A stretch of 8,366 nt of DNA, taken from the NCBI GenBank assembly GCA_020200195.1, contig JAIVJE010000323.1, positions 1 to 8,366 on the forward strand, given 5' to 3'. This stretch comes from Acidobacteriota bacterium. GTDB taxonomy: Bacteria > Acidobacteriota > Vicinamibacteria > Vicinamibacterales > 2-12-FULL-66-21. Made by a program: the position numbers and the translations under genes. Every line of letters begins with the position of its first letter. The first letter of the stretch is position 1. Shown here one piece after another: positions 1 to 5,175 of the stretch. The notes under the pieces were generated by a model that saw only the letters and a list, made by a program, of their open reading frames with translations, had not been told where the DNA came from and made no database searches.

Positions 1-692
1 CGCACGCACCAGTCGATCCGATTGTGCATGATGGTGCTGTTCGAGACGCGGTACATTCCGACACCGATGCTGGAGAGAAACTGAAACGTGTTGTTCCAGA
101 TTCTCAACCCCGAAGAGCGCGTCGCCATGAGACCGTTCTGCCCCTGCACGACGGTGTTGTGATCGATTTCGGCCCAGTCGCACTCCGACAGGTAGATCGC
201 CGCCCCGTAGCGAAGCCACTCGTCTTTCTCGTTCTGATGGTAAGACATCCAGTCGACGAGGCTCTCCTTCTCGATGCCGCTGTAGAGCCGCTGCTTCCAG
301 TTGTAGGAGAGATCGTTGCCCGTCAAGTGCAAGTCGGGTGACCGCCGCGCCAGGATGGCGACTTTGTAGCCACGAACTCTGGCATTCTTCACGGTGACAC
401 GCGCACCGCCCTCGATGGCGATACCGACGCCTGCAAAGACGTCGGGTTCCGCAAGGTCTGGCGATCCCACGAGCTCGGCACCGTTGAAGTCCACGGTGAC
501 GTTGGTGCCGCGAATGACGACAGCCGGCGACTGGAGGTCGCCCGACGAACCGAGGCGATAGGTGCCGGTACGGATCGTGACGGACCGGGTGATGACGAGT
601 CCGTGGGCGAGCGGAATCGTCTCCTGCCCGTGGCCGACTTGCCCGAAGCCGGCAATCAACGACGCGGCGAGCGCGACCGAACGCACCACCAC
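1..692 (-). CDS. Secreted right-handed parallel beta-helix protein, N-terminal part (runs off left edge)
   Basis: Translating the minus strand gives 230 open codons to the window edge. Residues 1-22 look like a Sec signal peptide: Arg4, then a hydrophobic stretch (SVALAASLIAGF) and a small-residue region around GHGQ, so export is likely. After it come short beta-strand-like repeats with Asn/Gly turns (for example VVIRGTNVTVDFNGAEL, VTVKNARVRGYKVAIL, IDHNTVVQGQNGLMAT, LRIWNNTFQFL), the pattern of parallel beta-helix (Beta_helix/NosD-like) proteins. Such folds often bind or cleave polysaccharide, but no catalytic residues can be assigned in this part. Three consecutive GTG codons (692, 689, 686) are the only good starts; an in-frame stop lies at 720-722 inside the 8-nt repeat, and no clear Shine-Dalgarno is seen. 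The gene follows the aconitase-like gene on the same strand by 72 nt. The specific function is unknown. Confidence 0.8.
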   Translation of the reverse strand, partial: MVVRSVALAASLIAGFGQVGHGQETIPLAHGLVITRSVTIRTGTYRLGSSGDLQSPAVVIRGTNVTVDFNGAELVGSPDLAEPDVFAGVGIAIEGGARVTVKNARVRGYKVAILARRSPDLHLTGNDLSYNWKQRLYSGIEKESLVDWMSYHQNEKDEWLRYGAAIYLSECDWAEIDHNTVVQGQNGLMATRSSGLRIWNNTFQFLSSIGVGMYRVSNSTIMHNRIDWCV

Positions 693-703
693 GATGTGGA
701 CCG

Positions 704-756
704 ATCGCCGATCACTCGATCACCAGTCCCCGATCACCCGATCACCCGATCGCCCG
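704..756. repeat. Degenerate 8-nt tandem repeat, consensus ATCACCCG
   Basis: Units read ATCGCCG (704), ATCACTCG (711), ATCACCAG (719), a short TCCCCG (727), then ATCACCCG (733), ATCACCCG (741) and ATCGCCCG (749). The array fills most of the gap between the aconitase-like gene and the beta-helix gene. It carries the in-frame stop just upstream of the beta-helix start, so it also makes up that gene's leader. Origin is probably replication slippage; no protein-binding role can be shown. Confidence 0.7.
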
Positions 757-764
757 ATTCCCAT

Positions 765-2627
765 TCACACTCCAAACACGTCCTTGTCCCACGTGAGCCC
801 GAGCGCACTCGGCGGGGCCATGAATCCCAGAATGGCGGATGCGGCGACCACCGCGGGGCTTGCGAGATATCCCTCGCCGCCGAGCCCCATGCGGTTCTGC
901 CAGTTCCGATTGAACGACGTGATCGCGCGCTGTCCGGGCTTGAGTGAATCCGGCCCCTGGCCGAAGCATGGGCCACACCACGACCTGCCGTTCGTGCATG
1001 AACCGATCAGCGCCTTGTCGAACCTGAGGTGCTCTCGCGCGACTTCTTCAGCCGGGAAGGCGTTTCCAGGGCTGAACGGCTTGGCGATCATCGGGTACAC
1101 CTCCGACAGATCGATCGTCTCGTCGATCTCGAAAATCGCGCCGGCCCCTGGCGAGATCGGAGGATACGGCAGCGCCGTCACACCTTTCCCTCGGTACCAG
1201 TCGTACGTCACGGCGTCTGGCGCGAAGACGCCGTTGAGCGCCTCGGCTTCCGCCATCATGTTGGCGATGGTGTTCCGGTATGCGATCGGCAGCTGCCGAT
1301 CCGCATCCACCAGCTCGACCGACATCCCCTGCGATTGTTTCGCTCCCCATCGGCGCAGCAGTTCGAGGACGATGTCCTTGCCGCCCACCCACGGCTGCAG
1401 CCGGCCTCGGAAGACGACACGGCGCTGCCTCGCGAGCGTGAAATAAATGTAGCCAGTCGCCCATCCGAATCCGAGCGTAGTCGACCCGACGCCGATACCC
1501 ACCGCGCCGTAGGCGCCGTAGGCGCGGCTGTGCGAGTCTGCCCCGGGGATGAACTGCCCCGGCATCACGAGGCCCTGCTCCGGAAAGTAGAAATGAAAGA
1601 TGCCGTCGCCGGGGGTGGCATAGTACGGCTTGCGGATATCGTGCAACCGCGCAAACTCACGGCCGATGGCGGTCTGCTTGTCGTCCGCGTCCACGCCAGT
1701 GAAGACGAAATGGTCGTTGGCGATCGCCGCCTGACGGGGATCGATCGTGTTTCCGCCAGTGATCTGGTTGAAGGTGTGGATGGAGAACGGCGCGGTGCCG
1801 TCGGACGCCGGCAGGAGGTCAGCGTACACGCGCAGCGTCGCCCCGGGCTTCAGGTCCGCCGGCTTGAGATCCTTGTCCACGCGATGCGCCCAGATGATCT
1901 GCTCGGTCGTCGTCATCCGATGAGCGTCCGACGCGTCCGGCCAGTCAACCGACGGTGAGGTCACCACCGATTTTTTGAACTCGCGCCGGCCGACGACGAA
2001 TATCCCCCCGGTGCTGCGTATCTCCTCTTCCTTCGCCGAAAGCGGTACCGGCTGGTACGTGCGGTCCTGGGTCTCGTTGCGCAACTGCCGGCTGTACGGA
2101 TCGAAGCTGAACTCGTCGCCGTCGCGTGCGTCCGCAACAGCGTCGGGACTCTGAACCACGTGCAGCCCGAGGTTGAAGCTGTTGCGGCGAAAGATGTCCC
2201 CCATGTTGTTGCCGCAGACCACCACCATCTCGAGACCGACTTCTTCGGCGACACCCTTGAGACCGGCCGGGCTCATTTCACGCGAGGATCCGATCGCGAA
2301 GCGGTCCCCCGCGATGATGAAGTTCTCCCCGCGATGGACGCGCGCGCGGAAGTCGGGCATCAGATAGCGGAACGATCCCGCTTTCCACTTGTCGTCGAGC
2401 GTGTCCAGGCTCTCCGAGACGCAGTGTGCCGCGGGGGTAATCTGGTCGGTGTCGATCGCATCGAGCTTTCTCGCGAACCGGGTGCCCGGCAAGATTGCGG
2501 GATCCCAGAAGATGAGGGCGCGTCCGCGGATGACCTCACCGGACTGCCTCGTCAGGTTCTCGGGGACGTCACGCAGCGCGTCCACGCTGACGCCGGGCTT
2601 GAGACGGGCGGGCTCAATCCTGTGCAT
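765..2627 (-). CDS. Aconitase/isopropylmalate dehydratase-family protein, swivel domain first, internal gap in Fe-S domain
   Basis: A 620-residue protein of the aconitase superfamily (Fe-S hydro-lyases such as aconitase, homoaconitase and isopropylmalate dehydratase). The LeuD-like swivel domain comes first, about residues 30-220: IDTDQITP at 58-65 and GSSRE at 113-117, the active-site Ser/Arg loop. The LeuC-like part follows, about 240-620: DH at 305-306, GADSHS at 362-367 (usually DSHT), GSCTNGR at 542-548, CGPC at 551-554, and FNRNW at 572-576. All three cluster cysteines are present (544, 551, 554), but the first two are 7 residues apart rather than roughly 60 as in mitochondrial aconitase, so part of the cluster domain is missing. 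Domain order resembles AcnB without its HEAT-like N-terminus. The ATG at 2627 has GAGGG just upstream on the minus strand. The true substrate (citrate, isopropylmalate, homologue) cannot be told, and activity is doubtful unless the gap is an assembly fault. Confidence 0.9.
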   Translation of the reverse strand: MHRIEPARLKPGVSVDALRDVPENLTRQSGEVIRGRALIFWDPAILPGTRFARKLDAIDTDQITPAAHCVSESLDTLDDKWKAGSFRYLMPDFRARVHRGENFIIAGDRFAIGSSREMSPAGLKGVAEEVGLEMVVVCGNNMGDIFRRNSFNLGLHVVQSPDAVADARDGDEFSFDPYSRQLRNETQDRTYQPVPLSAKEEEIRSTGGIFVVGRREFKKSVVTSPSVDWPDASDAHRMTTTEQIIWAHRVDKDLKPADLKPGATLRVYADLLPASDGTAPFSIHTFNQITGGNTIDPRQAAIANDHFVFTGVDADDKQTAIGREFARLHDIRKPYYATPGDGIFHFYFPEQGLVMPGQFIPGADSHSRAYGAYGAVGIGVGSTTLGFGWATGYIYFTLARQRRVVFRGRLQPWVGGKDIVLELLRRWGAKQSQGMSVELVDADRQLPIAYRNTIANMMAEAEALNGVFAPDAVTYDWYRGKGVTALPYPPISPGAGAIFEIDETIDLSEVYPMIAKPFSPGNAFPAEEVAREHLRFDKALIGSCTNGRSWCGPCFGQGPDSLKPGQRAITSFNRNWQNRMGLGGEGYLASPAVVAASAILGFMAPPSALGLTWDKDVFGV

Positions 2628-2660
2628 ACGACCCTCAATGCTAGCACTTCAGCGCGCGAT

Positions 2661-2731
2661 GGCTCCGCAGGACGAGGTTCCGCACGGATGGTTCCGCACC
2701 AAAGGTTCGGCACGGTTAGTTCGGTGCCGGG
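2661..2731. repeat. Degenerate 14-nt tandem repeat, consensus GGTTCCGCACGGAT
   Basis: Five units start at 2661 (15 nt), 2676, 2690, 2704 and 2718. GGTTCCGCAC is exact at 2676 and 2690, becomes GGTTCGGCAC at 2704, and is diverged at 2718. The last two units form a small inverted repeat, CGGCAC (2708-2713) with GTGCCG (2724-2729), loop 10 nt. This lies just past the stop of the small cysteine protein and upstream of the aconitase-like gene. There is no strong T-run, so a terminator role is only a possibility. Confidence 0.65.
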
Positions 2732-2733
2732 CG

Positions 2734-2946
2734 TCAACTCTGACCGAAACCGGGCGTGTAGCCGGCGCACTCGATCACCGGCAGGGGTGGATAGCGGGGG
2801 AAGCGGGCGTCGATGAACGACAGCCGGCACTGGTAAAAGCGGGACCCCTTGTCGCTGACGATGACCTGCACGTGCGCGCAGTGGGCACACAGGCCGACGG
2901 TCCGCGAGAGGTGCTCTTGCCCAGAAGCGCGCGGATCGTCCATCAT
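2734..2946 (-). CDS. Small four-cysteine (zinc-ribbon-like) conserved hypothetical protein
   Basis: A 70-residue product from the ATG at 2946 (80 residues from the upstream ATG at 2976, which would overlap apaG). Cysteines sit at 20, 23, 40 and 60 in the pattern C-x2-C-x16-C-x19-C, with the core GSRFYQCRLS and a tail RYPPLPVIECAGY. The spacing suggests a metal-binding knuckle, and the aromatic/proline tail resembles small uncharacterised bacterial proteins, but no named family is certain. GGGGA precedes the tandem ATG codons at 2946/2943 and favours that start. Only 7 nt separate this start from the divergent apaG start, so a promoter for each must reach into the other gene. Downstream on the same strand, after the 14-nt repeat, is the aconitase-like gene. 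Function unknown. Confidence 0.65.
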   Translation of the reverse strand: MMDDPRASGQEHLSRTVGLCAHCAHVQVIVSDKGSRFYQCRLSFIDARFPRYPPLPVIECAGYTPGFGQS

Positions 2947-2953
2947 ATTCCCC

Positions 2954-3343
2954 ATGTTCACGTCGGAAGCCATCACGCGCGGGGTTCGAGTGCGCGTCGA
3001 GTCGGAGTATTCCGCGGACCGCTCGGAACCGTCGAAGAACCAGTGGTTCTTCCTTTACACCATCAGTATCGCCAACGAGGGATCGGACACGGTGCAGTTG
3101 CTGACCCGGCACTGGATCATCACCGACGGTACCGGTCACGTCGACGAAGTGCGCGGCCCGGGCGTCGTGGGCAAGCAACCCACCCTCAAACCGGGCGAGT
3201 CCTTCGAGTACACCTCCGGCTGCCCGCTCTCTACACCGTTCGGTGTGATGGAGGGCACTTATCAGATGGTCTCGGAGAACGGTGACCGATTCGACGTCAA
3301 GGTTGCCCCTTTCACCCTCAGCGAACCGTATACGGTGCACTAA
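2954..3343 (+). CDS. apaG: ApaG protein (ApaG/DUF525 domain)
   Basis: A 129-residue protein matching ApaG over its whole usual length of about 125-130. Diagnostic segments are NQWFFLYTISIANEG (29-43), LLTRHWIITDG (49-59), VDEVRGPGVVGKQP (63-76, containing the family's GxGxxG-like loop) and FEYTSGCPL (84-92). The family has an immunoglobulin-like beta-sandwich fold, is cytoplasmic, and is best known as the partner of apaH in enterobacteria; its biochemical role is not settled. The start at 2954 fits the family N-terminus (MFTSEAITRGVRV) better than the open frame that continues upstream to 2849; no strong Shine-Dalgarno is visible. It is divergent from the four-cysteine gene and convergent with aat, with 41 nt between the two stops. 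Confidence 0.95.
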   Translation: MFTSEAITRGVRVRVESEYSADRSEPSKNQWFFLYTISIANEGSDTVQLLTRHWIITDGTGHVDEVRGPGVVGKQPTLKPGESFEYTSGCPLSTPFGVMEGTYQMVSENGDRFDVKVAPFTLSEPYTVH

Positions 3344-3351
3344 GAAAGTCC

Positions 3352-3372
3352 TTGGTTCTTGGTTCCTGGTGG
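3352..3372. repeat. Short 7-nt tandem repeat TTGGTTC
   Basis: TTGGTTC occurs twice exactly (3352-3358 and 3359-3365) followed by a diverged CTGGTGG. It occupies the 41-nt gap between the convergent apaG and aat stops. It is short enough that chance is possible, but it matches the presence of other short-period arrays in neighbouring gaps. No hairpin terminator is evident. Confidence 0.4.
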
Positions 3373-3384
3373 CTGTGTACCCGA

Positions 3385-3972
3385 TCAGCGAAAGCCGCAG
3401 TCAATCTTCAGGCTCTCGTCCAACATGCTCAGATACCGCCGCCGCGGCACCTCGATCGCGCCGAACTGCACGAGGTGATCGGTGAGCCACTGCGTGTCGA
3501 GCAACCGGTAGCCACGCGCGCGCAGCCGGTCGAGGAGTGCCGCCAGCGCCACCTTGGACGCGTCGGTCTGGTGGTGAAACATGGATTCGCCGAAGAATGC
3601 GCCGCCGAGCGCGACGCCGTACAGGCCGCCGGCGAGCTGGTCACCGCGCCAGGCTTCGACCGAGTGGGCCAGACCGAGGCCGTGCAGCGCGACGTAGCTC
3701 TCGATGATCGCCTCGTCAATCCAGCTGCCGGGATCCTCGCGGTCGCGCTCCGACTCCGCGCACGCCCGGATGACGCGCTCGAATGCCGTATCGATCGCGA
3801 TCCGGAATGTGCCGCGACGCACCACGCGGGCAAGCCGCGCGGGGATGTGAAAACTTTCCAGGGGAACGATGCCGCGGGGATCCGGCGAGTACCAACGGAT
3901 GTCTCCCTTTTCGATCGCCATGGGAAACCAGCCGCTCACGTAGGCCGACACCAGCACGTCGCTCGGGATCAT
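3385..3972 (-). CDS. aat: Leucyl/phenylalanyl-tRNA-protein transferase
   Basis: A 195-residue cytoplasmic enzyme that transfers Leu or Phe from aminoacyl-tRNA to proteins with N-terminal Arg or Lys, marking them for ClpAP in the bacterial N-degron pathway. Family motifs are in order: GWFPMA (14-19), WYSPDPRGIVPL (27-38), SWIDEAI (83-89), LAHSVEAW (101-108), GGLYGVALGG (115-124), GESMFHH (128-134), DASK (137-140) and LLDTQWLTDHL (157-167). Glu129, Asp159 and Gln161 align, at a constant offset of 27, with E. coli Glu156, Asp186 and Gln188. The protein is the short form, lacking much of the N-terminal extension of the 234-residue E. coli enzyme. The ATG at 3972 starts exactly at the conserved MIPSDVLVSAY; the longer open frame to 4080 overlaps the upstream gene and does not look like the family. 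It follows the Usp-like gene by 22 nt, so co-transcription is likely. Confidence 0.95.
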   Translation of the reverse strand: MIPSDVLVSAYVSGWFPMAIEKGDIRWYSPDPRGIVPLESFHIPARLARVVRRGTFRIAIDTAFERVIRACAESERDREDPGSWIDEAIIESYVALHGLGLAHSVEAWRGDQLAGGLYGVALGGAFFGESMFHHQTDASKVALAALLDRLRARGYRLLDTQWLTDHLVQFGAIEVPRRRYLSMLDESLKIDCGFR

Positions 3973-3994
3973 GTTGTCGTGCCGCCGCAGACCC

Positions 3995-4408
3995 TCAACG
4001 CAGCACGAGTACCGCGCAGCGTCCGTCATCGAGCAGCGCCCGCGCCACGTCGCCCGCGTCGTTCGGCGCCGACCGGACAATCGCCAGATCGATCGCGTGC
4101 TCCTGGGTGTACTGCACGAGCTCCTGCGCGGCTGGACCCGTCCGCAGGACCAGCTCCACGCCGAGCCGCTCCTGATCCTCCATGGGTATCAATCGCGCGA
4201 GTCGCTCGCGGGCTTCCGCTTGGATGGCCTGGTGCACTTCGGGCAGCCGCTCGGCGCTGACTTCCGCCGTCCATCCCGCAGCGAGCGGATCCTCGACCGT
4301 ATACATGACGTGCAGCCGGGCGCCAAACGATTCCGCCAGCCGCTTCGCGAATTTCGCGGATTGATCGAACGCCTCGTCCGCGCTGCCATGCAGCAACACT
4401 TCTCTCAT
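3995..4408 (-). CDS. Universal stress protein (UspA-like) domain protein
   Basis: A 137-residue single-domain protein. It begins MREVLLHGSADEAFDQSAKF, the first strand and helix of a Usp alpha/beta fold, then LAESFGARLHVMYTVEDP (24-41), a central helical part (52-73), VELVLRTGPAAQELVQYTQE (84-103), DLAIVRSAP (107-115), and a last strand CAVLVLR (131-137). The usual ATP-binding G-x2-G-x9-G-S/T signature near the C-terminus is absent (APNDAGDVARALLDD instead), so it probably belongs to the non-nucleotide-binding group. The ATG at 4408 is supported by an excellent Shine-Dalgarno; the open frame continues upstream to 4471 but those residues do not look like the family. It is the first gene of a likely Usp-aat operon. 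A stress or regulatory role is inferred from the family only. Confidence 0.8.
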   Translation of the reverse strand: MREVLLHGSADEAFDQSAKFAKRLAESFGARLHVMYTVEDPLAAGWTAEVSAERLPEVHQAIQAEARERLARLIPMEDQERLGVELVLRTGPAAQELVQYTQEHAIDLAIVRSAPNDAGDVARALLDDGRCAVLVLR

Positions 4409-4410
4409 CG

Positions 4411-4418
4411 CACCTCCT
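4411..4418 (-). promoter_or_regulatory. Shine-Dalgarno of the Usp-like gene
   Basis: The minus strand reads AGGAGGTG followed by CG and then the ATG at 4408. This near-perfect ribosome binding site fixes the start of the Usp-like gene and rejects the longer open frame to 4471. It is one of the two clear Shine-Dalgarno sites in the window. Confidence 0.85.
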
Positions 4419-4579
4419 CGTCCTTTTCCCATTGTGCACCAAGCGCCGACGCAGCCGCGGCAAGCCGTCATGGTAAGATTGAGGTGTTCCCCCCTCGTCT
4501 ATTCCTCTTATTTCGTTGATGGATTCCGCCTGGGCCCCTGCACTGCTCCACGCACGGCGTGGGCTATTCGCCGCGGACG

Positions 4580-5091
4580 TTCGGCCATGGCCTGGTTGCG
4601 GGTGTGACGGTCGGCGTCCCGTCGTGGCGCTGCTGTTCATCCGGCGCGTGTCCGTGACGACGACCGTGTCGATGGTCACCGCGGACTACGTCGAGGCGGG
4701 GCGGGTCCACATCCTGCAGGACAAAGACATTCCACCTTACGTGGCGATCTTCCGGATCCATGGGCCGTTCCTGTTCGGCGTCACCGATAAAATCGCGCTC
4801 GTCACCGACAACATCCATCAGCTTCCGCCGGTGGTCATCGTGAGGCTCCGGAACATGACGGCAATCGATGCGACCGGGATGCGCGCGCTGGAGGATCTGG
4901 CGGATACGCTCCGGGCTTCCGGGCGGGCGCTCGTCTTTTGTGGTGCGCGCGAGCAGCCGAATGTCATGATGCGCGCCGCCGATTTCCACCGGCATGTCGG
5001 CGAGCAGAATGTCTGCCCGGACGTTCAGACAGCCCTGCGACGCGCAGCCGAGATTCACGCCGGCGTGGCTTTGAGGGCCGAAGCGATCTAG
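4580..5091 (+). pseudogene. SulP-family anion transporter, C-terminal remnant with STAS domain, frameshifted
   Basis: The recognisable part begins with FGHGLVAGVTVGV (4580-4618), then changes frame near 4618-4620 to PVVALLFIRRVSVTTTVS. Together these read as the last membrane segment of a SulP (sulfate/bicarbonate/anion permease) transporter. A STAS domain follows: PPYVAIFRIHGPFLFG, VVIVRLRNMTAIDATGM (the phosphorylation-site loop, DATG where many STAS proteins have DSSG), LRASGRALVFCGAR, and a C-terminal helix ending at the stop in 5089-5091. SulP proteins usually have ten or more membrane segments before this point, and none is found upstream, where the divergent Usp gene begins. The downstream frame alone is open from 4516 (TTG) or 4519 (ATG, 190 residues), so a stand-alone STAS protein could still be made. 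The frame change fits loss of one base, perhaps a C in a CCC run. A degraded gene is the likeliest reading. Confidence 0.75.
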
Positions 5092-5175
5092 GCTCGAAGT
5101 AGAACGCTGACACGCTCACTCGCCGCCGGCTTTTCGCGAAGTCTTCGTGGTTAAGCTCGTGAAGGTCGTGCCAAC

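Noticed and set aside
704..756. CRISPR array
   Set aside because: Units are 8 nt with no spacers; the other arrays (7, 9 and 14 nt) are likewise plain tandem repeats.
562..1446. Long plus-strand reading frame (294 codons) opposite the aconitase-like gene
   Set aside because: It lies antisense to clearly conserved aconitase motifs, and its translation is rich in Ser, Arg and Pro with no recognisable domain; it is a high-GC shadow frame.
2849..2953. Upstream start for ApaG at 2849
   Set aside because: The added residues are antisense to the four-cysteine gene and unlike the ApaG family; 2954 gives the standard length.
3973..4080. Longer N-terminus for Aat starting at 4080
   Set aside because: The additional 36 residues overlap the Usp-like gene in another frame and do not resemble Aat; the family N-terminus begins at the ATG at 3972.
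3352..4260. Plus-strand reading frame of 302 codons opposite aat and the Usp-like gene
   Set aside because: The minus strand carries a full set of Aat motifs and a Usp fold with a strong Shine-Dalgarno; the plus frame has no family features.
4421..4515. Promoters in the divergent gap before the Usp-like gene and SulP remnant
   Set aside because: A -10-like TAAGAT (4474-4479) is present on plus but lacks a matching -35; nothing convincing was found on minus.
5092..5175. Terminator between the SulP remnant and the permease
   Set aside because: Only a small TTCGCGAA palindrome (5133-5140) and scattered CTTCGTG-like words are seen; no stem with a T-run was found.
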